NCBI GenBank assembly: GCA_036381495.1
Contig: DASVCS010000057.1
Span: 1 to 64,000, forward strand
Direction of reading: 5' to 3'
Length of the DNA stretch: 64,000 bases
Origin: DASVCS01 sp036381495
GTDB lineage: Bacteria > Gemmatimonadota > Gemmatimonadetes > Longimicrobiales > RSA9
In this document: piece by piece, positions 7,517 through 18,661 of the stretch
How positions within the stretch are numbered: the first letter of the stretch is position 1
How the letters are laid out: the number at the start of each line of letters is the position of its first letter
Translations under genes and position numbers: made by a program
The notes under the pieces: model-generated
Database searches by the model: none
What the model was told of the DNA's origin: nothing
Seen by the model: only the letters and a program-made list of their open reading frames with translations

Positions 7517-9118
7517 ATGGAGGCTCGCGCCGGTGACCGGATGGGTCGCCGGAGCGGGCACGAGGCGAGGAGCGTCGTGGACGCGCCGGCGCGCTCGCTC
7601 GCCGAGCTGACGCGCCGCCTGAGCGGCGCAGAGGTCCCGCCGGACGCCGCGGATACGCGCGTTCGCGGGATCGCCGCGGACACGCGGCGGCTGCGGCCGG
7701 GAGAACTCTTCGTGGCTCTCCCCGGCCGGCGGTCGGATGGAGCGGCCTTCATCGAAGACGCCGTCGCGCGGGGCGCGGCGGCCATTGTGGCGCGGCGGGA
7801 CGTCGGTCCGCTCCGCGTGCCGGTCGTGCGGGTCGACGACCCCCGCGGAGCGCTCGCCGAGCTCTCCGCGGCGTGGTACGGCCACCCGGCGGATCGACTG
7901 TGCCTCGTCGGGATCACGGGGTCGCTCGGTAAGACCTCGGTGCTCTCGATGCTCGAGGCCGTGGCAAGCGCGGCCGACATCCCACTGGGCACGATCGGCT
8001 CACTCGGCGTCCGCGCGGGTGGCGACCTCATCGAGCCGACGCGCCTGACCACGCCGGAACCGCCGGGACTGCACCGGGCGCTCGCGCGCATCGAGGCGGC
8101 GGGCGCGCGGACGGCCGCGATGGAGGTGACGAGCCATGCCCTGGATCAGGAGCGGGTCCGGGGCCTCACCTTCGATATCGGCATCTTCACGAACCTCCGG
8201 CTCCTCGAACATATCGAGTACCACGGCAGCTTCCGCCGATACGCGGAGGCCAAGCGGCGGTTCTTCGATCACATGCGAGCAGGGGCACCGGTGATCTACG
8301 CCGCCGAGGATCGGGCGGTACGGACGCTGGTACGCGAGTATCGATTGCTGCCGATCGGCTGCGGTGCCGGCGGGGTCGTTTCGGTGCGGGTCGACCGGCT
8401 CCTCCTCGACCGGGGCGGCACGCGCGTGACATTGCGGGTCCGCCGTCCGCTTCCGCGGCTCGATGGCGCGAGCGTCGCGCCCGTCTCGGTCCCCGTCGAG
8501 CTGCGCGTACTCGGCCGGCCGAACATCTGCAACGCGGCACTCGCCGCCGCGGCCGCGCTATGTCTCGGCGCGTCGCCCGATGCCGTGCGGGACGCGCTCG
8601 CCGCGTTCCCTCCGCCGTGGCGCCGCATGCAGATCGTGCACCGCGACCGCTTCACCGCACTGGATGACACGGTCGGCCACCCGGACAGCATCAGCGCCGT
8701 CTTCGAGGTGGCCGCGCGGATCCGCCACCGCAGGCTGCACGTGGTCTATGCGATCCGAGGCAGTCGCGGCGAGGAAATCAACCGGCGGGATGCCGAAACC
8801 GTCGCCATCTGGAGCCGATGCGTGCCGCTGGCCACCCTCGTCGTGACCAGCAGCGACGACGAGACCGATGAGGCGAACCGCGTCACGGCCGGCGAACAAG
8901 ATGCGTTCCTGGCCGAGCTGCGCCGCGGCCGGGTCCGGTTCGAGGCGCGCGACCGCCTCCGCGACGCGATCGCCCTGGCACTCGACCGCATCACGCGGGG
9001 CGACCTGCTGCTCCTGCTCGGCGCACAGGGGATGAATGCCGGCGGCGACTGGCTACGACGACTGCTGGGCGGGGCGGACGCCGCGGGGCACCGCGGCGCC
9101 GCGCCGCCTCACGGGTGA
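7517..9118 (+). CDS. MurE-like Mur ligase family protein, divergent
   Basis: Belongs to the UDP-MurNAc-tripeptide synthetase (MurE) branch of Mur ligases. The N-terminal UDP-MurNAc-binding domain is recognisable (GIAADTRRLRPGELFVALPG). The ATPase P-loop reads GITGSLGKTS (Lys139), and LTTPEPPGLHRAL, MEVTSHALDQERV and TNLRLLEHIEYHGSFRRYAEAKR follow as in MurE. The C-terminal domain is unusual: the normal D-Y-A-H-T-P motif appears as DDTVGHPDS, and the DNPR motif that selects the diamino acid is replaced by SSDDETDEAN. The gene is alone, not in a division/cell-wall cluster. It is therefore probably a paralogue ligating another substrate, or one with lost specificity. GTG 7577 is an alternative start with AGGAG just upstream. 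Confidence 0.8.
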   Translation: MEARAGDRMGRRSGHEARSVVDAPARSLAELTRRLSGAEVPPDAADTRVRGIAADTRRLRPGELFVALPGRRSDGAAFIEDAVARGAAAIVARRDVGPLRVPVVRVDDPRGALAELSAAWYGHPADRLCLVGITGSLGKTSVLSMLEAVASAADIPLGTIGSLGVRAGGDLIEPTRLTTPEPPGLHRALARIEAAGARTAAMEVTSHALDQERVRGLTFDIGIFTNLRLLEHIEYHGSFRRYAEAKRRFFDHMRAGAPVIYAAEDRAVRTLVREYRLLPIGCGAGGVVSVRVDRLLLDRGGTRVTLRVRRPLPRLDGASVAPVSVPVELRVLGRPNICNAALAAAAALCLGASPDAVRDALAAFPPPWRRMQIVHRDRFTALDDTVGHPDSISAVFEVAARIRHRRLHVVYAIRGSRGEEINRRDAETVAIWSRCVPLATLVVTSSDDETDEANRVTAGEQDAFLAELRRGRVRFEARDRLRDAIALALDRITRGDLLLLLGAQGMNAGGDWLRRLLGGADAAGHRGAAPPHG

Positions 9119-9588
9119 GATCGGATCCGCGTTCGGCCTTGCACGTCCCTGAGATCGCCATCGGCTGTGGAGGCCGAATCGTGCGGAGCGGGCGCCGAAT
9201 CGTGCGGAGCGGGCGCCGAATCGTGCAGAGCGGGCGCGGGGGGTGCCGGGGGTGCCGCAGGCGCGGAGGAAGCCGCCGTGTCCGCGGCCAATGCCTTTTC
9301 GATCGAATCCCAGACCGCCGCCATCGCCTCGGCATCCGCGCCGTAGCGCTCCGCGAATCCGATCAGCGCGTCCTCCGTGGTCCCGTGCCGTTCGAGGATC
9401 GCCCGCTTCTCGGTCGCGTATGCCTCCGGCGTCGCGGCCGTCTCGGCGGCCCGGCTCAGGTCGACCATCACCTGGATGAACGCTTCGGGCGTCAGGCCGA
9501 CCTCACCATCGGATTCCGCGACGGGATCGGTCGTTCCGCACCCCGCCAGGAGAAGGGCCAGGAGGGCGGCGCCAGCGCAGCGGATCAT
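9109..9588 (-). CDS. Lipoprotein with DUF4296-like region and heptapeptide-repeat tail
   Basis: A 159-aa predicted lipoprotein whose start overlaps the stop of the upstream OPT transporter gene as ATGA, so the two are cotranscribed. The signal ends in a good lipobox (L-A-G-Cys17). The helical middle (about residues 35-105, LTPEAFIQVMVDLSRAAE and the later ILERHG) resembles short lipoproteins of the DUF4296 type; this is a resemblance only. The tail is Ala/Pro-rich and ends in three HDSAPAP-type heptads encoded by a 21-bp DNA repeat. It converges with the MurE-like gene, overlapping its last ten bases. It may be an envelope partner of the transporter. Confidence 0.75.
   Translation of the reverse strand: MIRCAGAALLALLLAGCGTTDPVAESDGEVGLTPEAFIQVMVDLSRAAETAATPEAYATEKRAILERHGTTEDALIGFAERYGADAEAMAAVWDSIEKALAADTAASSAPAAPPAPPAPALHDSAPAPHDSAPAPHDSASTADGDLRDVQGRTRIRSHP
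9173..9235. repeat. Three tandem 21-bp units inside a lipoprotein gene
   Basis: Units at 9173-9193 and 9194-9214 are identical, and 9215-9235 differs by one base. They encode the HDSAPAP heptads of the minus-strand lipoprotein tail. Near-identity at DNA level suggests recent slippage or unequal exchange. Confidence 0.9.
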
Positions 9589-11588
9589 GACTGCGCCGGT
9601 ACATCTCCACCTGCGTCCGCCCCCCTCCGGGCGACGCGGTAGAGGATGAAGGCGAGGCCGGCGAACGCGAGGGTGCCGAAGAGCGTCCCCAGACCGCCCA
9701 TCCAGTCGTGGCCGATGACCCACGCCGCCGGCACGGACGGATCCGTGGGGCCGAAGAAGTAGATCGCGATGCCGATGATCACGCCCAGCAGCGCGGCCCC
9801 GCCGACCAGGCCGCTGGAGAAGAGGATGCCCGCCTCGCGTTGCGTGTCGGCCTCGTCGGCCCCGGCCTTCCGTTCGACGACCGCGCGCAGCGCACCGCCG
9901 ACCATGATCGGCGTGGTCAGCGAGATCGGCAGGTAGAGCCCCACGGCGAAAGCGAGGGAAGGGAGCCGGAACACGAACTCGACGACGGCGGCGAGGCCCA
10001 TCCCGATGAAGACGAAGGACCAGGGGAGGTTGTGTGCGAGGACGCCGTCGATGACGAGACTCATGAGGGTGGCCTGCGGCGCGGGGAGGCCGCCCTCGGT
10101 GCCGATGCCGTAGGACCGATCGAGCAGCAGCAGCGTGGCGCCCATGACCGCCGCGCTGGTGACCACGCCGACGATCTCGGCGACCTGTTGTTTCCACGGC
10201 GTCGCGCCCAGAAGGAAGCCCGCCTTCAGGTCCTGCGAGGTGTCGCCCGCAATGGCCGCGGCAATGCAGACCACGGCGCCGACGGCGAGGACGGCGACCC
10301 GCGCGCCCGGCTCGTCGCCCTGTCCGAGGACGACGAAGAGGAGCGCGGTGAGCAGGAGCGTCGCGATGGTCATCCCGGAGACCGGATTCGAAGTCGAGCC
10401 GACCAGTCCGACGATGCGCGAGGAGACGGTGACGAAGAAGAAGGCAAAGATGACCAGGAGCAGCGCGCCCAGCAGGTTCACCGGTACGCCGGGCCAGAGC
10501 CAGAGCGCGAGAGCGGAGATGACGGCGCCGCCGAACACCCACCCGTAGCCGATATCGCGGTCCGTGCGGATGGCCAGGACTTCGTTCGCTCCCGCCGTGA
10601 TCTCCGCGATGCCCAGGCGGAACGATTGCCACACCGTGGGCAGGCTCTTGAGCAGCGTGATCAGCCCCCCGAAGGCGACGGCTCCGGCACCGATGTAGCG
10701 GATGTAGCTGTTCCAGATCTCGGCGGACGACATCTCCGCCACGGGGATGGTCCCCGGATAGATCACGCGGTCCCCCGCCCAGAGGTTGATGATGGGGATC
10801 AGCAACAGCCACGCGAGTGCGCCGCCGCCGAACATGATGGCCGCGATCCTGGGCCCGATGATGAAACCCACGCCGAGGAGTTCCGGGGTGAAGGAGCCGC
10901 TGATCTCCGCCTTCGCCGGGAGCGGTTGAGTCGGCTCGTCCGGCCACAGGCTCAGCCCGCGTCCATTGGCGAGCGCCTGGTACGCGGCGCCGATGCCGAG
11001 GCCGCCCAGGACCAGGCGACCCTTGCGTCCCCCCGATTCGCCGGCGACCTGCACCTCCGCGGTCGCCAGCCCCTCGGGATACGGCAGCGTTCCATGTTCC
11101 CGCACGATCAGGAATCGCCGCAGCGGGATCATGAACAACACGCCGAGGATGCCGCCGAAGAGTGCGAGCACCGTGATCTCCGTGAGATCCACGCGGACGG
11201 CCGGGTCGGTCCGCGCCCAGATGAAGAGAGCGGGGATCGTGAAGATCACGCCCGCCGCCAGCGATTCTCCCGCGGAACCGGCGGTCTGGACGATGTTGGT
11301 CTCGAGCACCGTGCCACCGCGGAACGCGCGGAAGAGCACGATCGCCATCACGGCGGCAGGGATCGAGGCGCTGACGGTGATCCCCACGCGCAGGCCGAGG
11401 TACGCATTCGCGGCGCCGAACACGATCCCGATGATCACGCCCAAGAGGATCGCCTTGGGCGTGAACTCCGGGACCGCTGCCTCCGCGGGGACATAGGGCG
11501 GATAGGAGTCGCCGGGGACCGTCTCGTACGCCTCGTGCGGGAGGCCGAGACGGCGCGCGGGTTCGGACGACGCGGTCCTCGATGACAT
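9585..11588 (-). CDS. OPT family oligopeptide transporter
   Basis: A 667-aa polytopic membrane protein of the oligopeptide transporter (OPT) superfamily, prokaryotic branch, which imports small peptides or metal-chelate-like substrates by proton coupling. About fourteen or more hydrophobic segments are visible. The opening segment AILLGVIIGIVFGAANAYLGLRVG, the ETNIVQTAGSAGESLAAGVIF block and YPEGLATAEV are characteristic of the family. The ATG at 11588 has GGAGAGAG upstream; a longer reading frame upstream is low-quality and unlikely to be translated. Substrate cannot be told from sequence. The lipoprotein at 9109 follows with a four-base overlap. It diverges from the secreted M14 carboxypeptidase, which could supply peptides or amino acids from outside. 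Confidence 0.9.
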   Translation of the reverse strand: MSSRTASSEPARRLGLPHEAYETVPGDSYPPYVPAEAAVPEFTPKAILLGVIIGIVFGAANAYLGLRVGITVSASIPAAVMAIVLFRAFRGGTVLETNIVQTAGSAGESLAAGVIFTIPALFIWARTDPAVRVDLTEITVLALFGGILGVLFMIPLRRFLIVREHGTLPYPEGLATAEVQVAGESGGRKGRLVLGGLGIGAAYQALANGRGLSLWPDEPTQPLPAKAEISGSFTPELLGVGFIIGPRIAAIMFGGGALAWLLLIPIINLWAGDRVIYPGTIPVAEMSSAEIWNSYIRYIGAGAVAFGGLITLLKSLPTVWQSFRLGIAEITAGANEVLAIRTDRDIGYGWVFGGAVISALALWLWPGVPVNLLGALLLVIFAFFFVTVSSRIVGLVGSTSNPVSGMTIATLLLTALLFVVLGQGDEPGARVAVLAVGAVVCIAAAIAGDTSQDLKAGFLLGATPWKQQVAEIVGVVTSAAVMGATLLLLDRSYGIGTEGGLPAPQATLMSLVIDGVLAHNLPWSFVFIGMGLAAVVEFVFRLPSLAFAVGLYLPISLTTPIMVGGALRAVVERKAGADEADTQREAGILFSSGLVGGAALLGVIIGIAIYFFGPTDPSVPAAWVIGHDWMGGLGTLFGTLAFAGLAFILYRVARRGADAGGDVPAQS

Positions 11589-11697
11589 CGCTCTCTCCGG
11601 GTTCGGAACCGGCGCACCAGGCGGGCGCGACAGCGTACGCGCCAGCCGCGCGGGTGTCAAGCGGCGGTTGCGACGTCTGCGCCGCCACACTGAGGAA

Positions 11698-11727
11698 TTG
11701 CGGTACCGTCGCCCTGCACACTATGTT
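11698..11727 (+). promoter_or_regulatory. Candidate promoter of the M14 peptidase gene
   Basis: TTGCGG (11698-11703), an 18-bp spacer and TATGTT (11722-11727) precede the ATG at 11771 by 43 bases. The spacing matches the boxes seen before hisS and valS. It lies in the 182-base divergent region shared with the OPT gene. Confidence 0.4.
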
Positions 11728-11770
11728 CCGGTTTCGTACATATTCCCGAACCTTCGACAAACAGATCGCC

Positions 11771-14335
11771 ATGGTGCCGCAATCGATCCGCGCATTGTCC
11801 CTCGTGCCGGCGTGCGCCCTCACGCTCTCGATGCCGCTCGCCGCGCAGCAGACCGCCATACCCTCGCCGGCCGACGTCCTTGGCCACGATCTGGGCGAGC
11901 GGTTCACCGATCACGCGGGTGTGGTTCGCTACATGGAAGCGCTCGATGCGGCCTCTCCTCGCGTCGAAGTGCGGCACTACGGCGAGACCGTGGAAGGGCG
12001 GCCGCTCCTCCAGGTCGTGATCGCGCGAGAGGACAACCTGGCGCGCCTCGACGAGATCCTGGCGCGCAACCGCGAACTGGCCGATCCATCGACCTCCCAG
12101 GCGCGGGCGGAGGCGATTGCCGCACAAAACCCGGCCATCGCCTACTTCAGCTACGGCGTTCACGGAAACGAGAGTTCGTCGAGCGAGGCGGCGCTCTGGA
12201 CGGCGTGGGACCTCGCCCGCGGCGCCGAGACCACGCAAGGGGTGCTGGACTCGCTCATCGTCGTCATCGATCCCGCCGTCAATCCCGATGGTCGCGACCG
12301 CTACGTCTACTGGTACCGACAGGCGCGCGGGCGCGAACCGAATCCGCACCCGGAATCCCGTGAGCACTGGGAGCCGTGGCCCGGTGGTCGAACCAACCAC
12401 TACCTGTTCGACCTCAACCGGGACTGGGCGTGGGCCACACAGCCCGAGACCCGGGCGCGGCTCGCCACCTGGAGCACCTGGACACCCCAGGTTCACGTCG
12501 ACTTCCACGAGATGGACTGGACCTCGAGCTACTTCTTCTTCCCGGCCACGCCGCCGATCAATCCGCTCTATCCCGAGCAGACCCTGGAATGGGCTCGCTA
12601 CTTCGGGCAGGCGAACGCCGCGGCGTTCGATGCCGAGGGCTGGGCATACTACTCGGCCGAGGCGTTCGACCTCTTCTACCCCGGCTACGGCGACAGTTGG
12701 CCGAGTCTCACGGGTGCGATCGGGATGACGTACGAACAGGCCGGCCACTCGCGCGCGGGCCTCGCGGTCGAGCGTCCGGACGGCTCGGTGCTCACGCTGC
12801 GAGATCGCGCGGAGCACCACCGGACGGCGGGTGAGGCCACGCTCCGCGCCGCGGCGCGCCGGAAGAGCGAACTCCTCCGGGACTTCGCGAGCTTCCACCG
12901 TACGATCGGGCAGGGACAGCCGGACATCCTGCTGGTGCCCGGAGAGCAGCCGGGGCGTGCCGAGGCGCTCGTCGCGCTCCTTCGCACCGAGGGGATCCGC
13001 GTTGAGCGAGCCACCGAGCCCTTCCGCACCGAGGCGCGACCGCACAAGGGCTACGACCAGCGAGAGTCGTTCCCTGCCGGGACATATCGCGTGGCCGCGC
13101 GGCAGCCGCGCGGCCGTCTGGCCACGACGCTCCTCCAGTCGGAGACCGTCCTGAAGGGGACCTTCTCCTATGACATCAGCGCATGGTCGCTCCCCTATGC
13201 GTACGGCGTCGCGGCGTACAGTGCGGACGCCGTCCCGGACGCCGGCTGGCAACCGGTCGGCGAGCTCCGGACCGTCGCCTCGGCCGGTGGCAGCCTCTTC
13301 GACAAGGCCCGCGAGCCCTACGGCTACCTGATCGCGCCGAGCTTCGCCGCCTGGCCTGGCGTCGTTCGCTTCCTCGACGCCGGCGGACGCGCCGTGGTCC
13401 TCGATGAGGCCTTTGTGCTGGAAGGCCGCCGGTGGCCCGCAGGCACCATCTTCCTTCCGCGCCTCCGCAACGATGGACTCGGCGAGCGCGTGGCCGCCAG
13501 CGGACTCGCCGGCCTCGTCACCCCCGTTTCCACCGGCTTCACCCCTGAAGGCAACGACCTCGGCACCGAGGACGCCTACGCCCTCCAACTGCCCCGCGTC
13601 GCCGTCCTCACCGGTGACGGCGTCTCGAGCGCTTCCTTCGGTGCGCACTGGTTCTTCCTCGAGCGCACCCTCGGACTCCCCTTCGACGCCGTCCCCGCCG
13701 ACCGCCTGCGTACGGTCCGCCTCAGCGACTACGACGTCCTCGTGTTCCCCGACATGCGCGGCGGCGCTCTCGATGACGACGCGATCGCCGCGATCGAAGA
13801 ATGGGTGCGACGCGGCGGCACCGTCGTCGCTGTCGACGGCGCCGCCCGCCTGCTCGCCGACGAGCTGGCCGACATCGCCGTGCGCGACGACGCCGCGCAT
13901 CAGGAGGGCGACACCGGTGCAGATGACACCGAGCGGGCCCTCCGCGGCCGCGAGGCGCGCGAACTCGAACGCTGGGAGGAACAGGTGCCCGGCACCATCC
14001 TCCGCGTTCACCTCGACCCCGCCCACCCCCTCGCCTTCGGCGCCGGCACCGACGGCGATTCGACTCGGCTCTTCGTCCTCCATACCGGCAACCTCGTCTT
14101 CGAGCCCGATCCCGCCTTCGAGACCGTCGCCTACTTCGGCGCCGACCTCGAGAAGGTGAGCGGCGTCATCAGCCAGCACAACCTCGAACACCTCTCGCGC
14201 GGCGCGTGGCTCGTCACCCGCCGCATCGGCGACGGAAACGTCATCCTCTTCGCCGACGACCCTCTCTTCCGCCACTTCTGGTACGCCACGTTCCAACCCT
14301 ACGCCAATGCACTCCTCATCGGGCCGGCGATGTAG
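11771..14335 (+). CDS. Secreted M14 family zinc carboxypeptidase
   Basis: An 854-aa exported metallopeptidase. The ATG at 11771 gives a clean signal peptide (ALSLVPACALTLSMPLAAQQ); an upstream in-frame ATG at 11582 would bury it. Zinc ligands of the M14 fold are visible: His131 and Glu134 in YGVHGNESS and His246 in VHVDFHEM. Substrate-binding NRDW lies near residues 226-229, and the EQAGHSRAG region probably carries the catalytic Glu. The C-terminal half (about 560-854) is not catalytic. It contains a glutamine-amidotransferase-like segment (YDVLVFPDMRGG, then EEWVRRGGTVVAVDG) often attached to large bacterial M14 proteins. Codon use shifts toward C-ending codons after about 13.4 kb. Likely role is periplasmic or extracellular peptide degradation. 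Confidence 0.9.
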   Translation: MVPQSIRALSLVPACALTLSMPLAAQQTAIPSPADVLGHDLGERFTDHAGVVRYMEALDAASPRVEVRHYGETVEGRPLLQVVIAREDNLARLDEILARNRELADPSTSQARAEAIAAQNPAIAYFSYGVHGNESSSSEAALWTAWDLARGAETTQGVLDSLIVVIDPAVNPDGRDRYVYWYRQARGREPNPHPESREHWEPWPGGRTNHYLFDLNRDWAWATQPETRARLATWSTWTPQVHVDFHEMDWTSSYFFFPATPPINPLYPEQTLEWARYFGQANAAAFDAEGWAYYSAEAFDLFYPGYGDSWPSLTGAIGMTYEQAGHSRAGLAVERPDGSVLTLRDRAEHHRTAGEATLRAAARRKSELLRDFASFHRTIGQGQPDILLVPGEQPGRAEALVALLRTEGIRVERATEPFRTEARPHKGYDQRESFPAGTYRVAARQPRGRLATTLLQSETVLKGTFSYDISAWSLPYAYGVAAYSADAVPDAGWQPVGELRTVASAGGSLFDKAREPYGYLIAPSFAAWPGVVRFLDAGGRAVVLDEAFVLEGRRWPAGTIFLPRLRNDGLGERVAASGLAGLVTPVSTGFTPEGNDLGTEDAYALQLPRVAVLTGDGVSSASFGAHWFFLERTLGLPFDAVPADRLRTVRLSDYDVLVFPDMRGGALDDDAIAAIEEWVRRGGTVVAVDGAARLLADELADIAVRDDAAHQEGDTGADDTERALRGREARELERWEEQVPGTILRVHLDPAHPLAFGAGTDGDSTRLFVLHTGNLVFEPDPAFETVAYFGADLEKVSGVISQHNLEHLSRGAWLVTRRIGDGNVILFADDPLFRHFWYATFQPYANALLIGPAM

Positions 14336-14486
14336 GCGGCGCGGCGCAGGCGCCGGCTCGCGTGAAGGCGGGACCGAGGACCCGCTCGGGTCCGCACCCG
14401 CGCACCGCGCGTGGTCCGCACCCGTAACTGCCAGAATGACATAGGCCAGGGGCACGCGCCTTGCCCCGCGCGCCGGCGATTCGACA

Positions 14487-14516
14487 TTTGAACGCGCGGC
14501 CGCGGACGGGCCCCAT
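14487..14516 (+). promoter_or_regulatory. Candidate heat-shock (sigma32-like) promoter of clpB
   Basis: TTTGAAC (14487-14493), a 17-bp gap and CCCCAT (14511-14516) resemble the sigma32 consensus (CTTGAAA, 13-17 bp, CCCCATnT). Transcription would start near 14524, about 35 bases before the GTG start of clpB. The remaining part of the 224-base gap (14336-14559) shows nothing else I can name; no CIRCE element was seen. Confidence 0.4.
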
Positions 14517-14559
14517 GCGGGTTCCCGAGCGGCGAGGATTCCGAAGACGGCAGGCGATC

Positions 14560-17168
<2,609 letters not shown>

Positions 17169-17172
<4 letters not shown>

Positions 17173-17198
17173 CAGCGGCCTTTCCCAGGGGCTAACCT
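17169..17198 (+). promoter_or_regulatory. Candidate promoter overlapping the clpB stop
   Basis: A perfect TTGACA (17169-17174) overlaps the clpB stop codon and is followed after 18 bp by TAACCT (17193-17198). The same -35/-10 pair with the same spacing occurs before valS. It would drive the lipoprotein gene at 17242 with a start near 17205. Confidence 0.5.
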
Positions 17199-17205
17199 AG
17201 GCGCT

Positions 17206-17226
17206 CGCCCCGACCGGGGCGGTTTT
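17206..17226 (+). terminator. Hairpin with T-tract after clpB
   Basis: CGCCCC / GGGGCG pair around a GACC loop, followed by GTTTT. This is the only stem plus T-run resembling a classical intrinsic terminator that I noticed. It lies immediately downstream of the proposed start at about 17205, so it could instead be a 5' leader hairpin of the next gene. Confidence 0.5.
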
Positions 17227-17241
17227 CACCGGAGTCGCAGC

Positions 17242-17706
17242 ATGAGTGTGCCGATGCACAAGCGATGGGCCGGTTTCCTGCTGATCGGCCTGGCCATTCT
17301 CACGGGCGCCTGCGCTCAACGCCGGACGGCGATGAGCGGCTCGGGCGATCCTCCCGAACTGGCCCCGGCACTGGTGGTCGAGCGGTTCCTGCGCGCCGCC
17401 AACGCGAACGACCTCGAAACGATGGCGCGGCTGTTCGGCACCACGGAGGGGTCCGTCCTCGAGCGGGATCCGCGGGCCGACGTCGAACGGCGGATGTTCG
17501 CGCTCGCGTCGATCCTTCGACACGACGACTATGCGCTCCGCGGCACCGGCATCGTGCCGGGGCGACTCGATCAGGCGGTGCAGGTCGTGGTCGAACTCAA
17601 GATCGACCAGCGCGAAATCCCGGTCCCCTTCACCGTGGTGCGGACCGAGGACGAGGGCTGGCTCGTCGAGAAGATCGAGATCGAGCGGATCACGTCGGGC
17701 GGGTGA
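17242..17706 (+). CDS. Small exported protein or lipoprotein, NTF2-like possible
   Basis: A 154-aa protein with an N-terminal hydrophobic segment (GFLLIGLAILTGAC) ending at Cys24. The lipobox is imperfect (T-G-A-C), so lipidation is probable but not certain. After the signal, the pattern of an amphipathic helix (ALVVERFLRAANANDLETMARLFGT region) followed by alternating strands ending in GWLVEKIEIERI resembles small NTF2-like/SnoaL-type domains; this is inference from pattern only. It lies downstream of clpB with its own candidate promoter. I do not recognise a specific family. Confidence 0.6.
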   Translation: MSVPMHKRWAGFLLIGLAILTGACAQRRTAMSGSGDPPELAPALVVERFLRAANANDLETMARLFGTTEGSVLERDPRADVERRMFALASILRHDDYALRGTGIVPGRLDQAVQVVVELKIDQREIPVPFTVVRTEDEGWLVEKIEIERITSGG

Positions 17707-17745
17707 GTCCGGGGGAGCTACCCGACGCGCCGCCGTGCCCGGCCG

Positions 17746-18153
17746 CTATCCCTCGACCAGTTCGATGAGGACGCCGCCGGCGCCGCTCGGATGCACGAAC
17801 GCGACGCGCCGGCCGTGTGCGCCGGGCCGGGGGTGCGCATCGATCAACGGCACGCCGGCGGCGGAAAGTCGCGCGAGCGCCGACTCGAGGTCCGGCACCC
17901 GGTATGCCAGATGGTGGAGGCCGGGACCGCGTCGCTCGATGAAGCGAGCGACGGGCGACTGCGGCCCCAGCGGTTCGATCAGCTCGAGCCGTCCATCGCC
18001 TTCGCCGACGAACGCCACCGCGACGCCCTGCGCGTCCACGCGCTCCGGCGGGGAACCTCGAGCGCCGGTCAGTGATTCAAACAGGGGCAGGGCCCTGGCG
18101 ATCGATTGCGTGGCGATCGCGACATGATCGAGGGTAAGGGGTACTGAATTCAT
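17746..18153 (-). CDS. mce: Methylmalonyl-CoA epimerase
   Basis: A 135-aa vicinal-oxygen-chelate protein that interconverts (R)- and (S)-methylmalonyl-CoA in propionate and odd-chain metabolism. Visible signatures are the opening LDHVAIATQSI with the first metal His, LELIEPLGPQSPVARFIERRG, GLHHLAYRVPDL with the second His region, and the ending HPSGAGGVLIELVE with the metal Glu. Length is typical. The ATG at 18153 lacks a strong ribosome binding site. It is a single minus-strand gene between the exported protein and trxA; no mutase subunit is nearby. Confidence 0.9.
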   Translation of the reverse strand: MNSVPLTLDHVAIATQSIARALPLFESLTGARGSPPERVDAQGVAVAFVGEGDGRLELIEPLGPQSPVARFIERRGPGLHHLAYRVPDLESALARLSAAGVPLIDAHPRPGAHGRRVAFVHPSGAGGVLIELVEG

Positions 18154-18246
18154 GAGGCGGCCGGTTCTCAGACACGCGCTGTCTCCCTCAAGGTAACACG
18201 CCGGTCGTGGCGGGGCCACGGCCGCTGGGCACAACGGAGGGTTCGG

Positions 18247-18582
18247 ATGACCGAGAACGGGACGGTGCTGACGGCGACGGACAGCAACTTCGAGGAATCC
18301 ATCGAGCGGGCGGAAGGCCTCGCGCTCGTGGACTTCTGGGCGGCATGGTGTGGACCGTGTCGCATGGTCGCACCGATCATTGAACAATTGGCCGACGAGT
18401 ACGAGGGTCGGGTGAGAGTCGCGAAGCTCGACGTCGATGCGAACCAGCAGACGGCGATGCGCTTCGGGGTCCGCTCGATCCCCAGCATCCTGTTCTTCAA
18501 GGACGGCAAGCATGTGGACACGGTGGTCGGCGCCGTGCCGAAGCCGCACCTCGAGCGGAAGATCCAGGAACACCTCGGCTGA
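18247..18582 (+). CDS. trxA: Thioredoxin
   Basis: A 111-aa cytoplasmic disulfide reductase. The active site is the canonical WCGPC (residues 34-38) preceded by LVDFWAAW, and the cis-Pro lies in RSIPSILFFKDG. There is no signal peptide. GGAGGG sits six bases before the ATG. It is monocistronic: it diverges from mce and is followed by two hairpins. It could serve the peroxiredoxin at 56.7 kb as reductant (inference). Confidence 0.95.
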   Translation: MTENGTVLTATDSNFEESIERAEGLALVDFWAAWCGPCRMVAPIIEQLADEYEGRVRVAKLDVDANQQTAMRFGVRSIPSILFFKDGKHVDTVVGAVPKPHLERKIQEHLG

Positions 18583-18590
18583 GGGCCGGA

Positions 18591-18614
18591 GGGGCGGGCC
18601 GCCGTAGCCGCCCC
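18591..18614 (+). terminator. Hairpin just after trxA
   Basis: GGGGCGG (18591-18597) pairs with CCGCCCC (18608-18614) around a 10-base loop, nine bases after the trxA stop. No U-tract follows. Confidence 0.35.
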
Positions 18615-18630
18615 GCCGCGCTCGAACTCC

Positions 18631-18661
18631 GGACCGGACGGCCCGTCGTGGCCGCCGGTCC
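18631..18661 (+). terminator. Second hairpin after trxA
   Basis: A 12-bp stem with one bulged base (GGACCGG-a-CGGCC against GGCCG-CCGGTCC). Two GC hairpins in a 195-base gap point to termination of trxA, although neither has a T-run. The rest of the gap up to rsmI shows no clear ribosome binding site. Confidence 0.4.

Noticed and set aside
9109..11907. 932-aa minus-strand frame spanning the OPT gene region
   Set aside because: Only its final 159 codons are a real gene (the lipoprotein). The rest is an Arg/His/Gly-rich shadow of the OPT transporter in another frame, a usual effect of high GC.
11657..14455. 932-aa antisense frame opposite the M14 peptidase
   Set aside because: Mirrors the peptidase, lacks domains or a ribosome binding site, and crosses the peptidase promoter.
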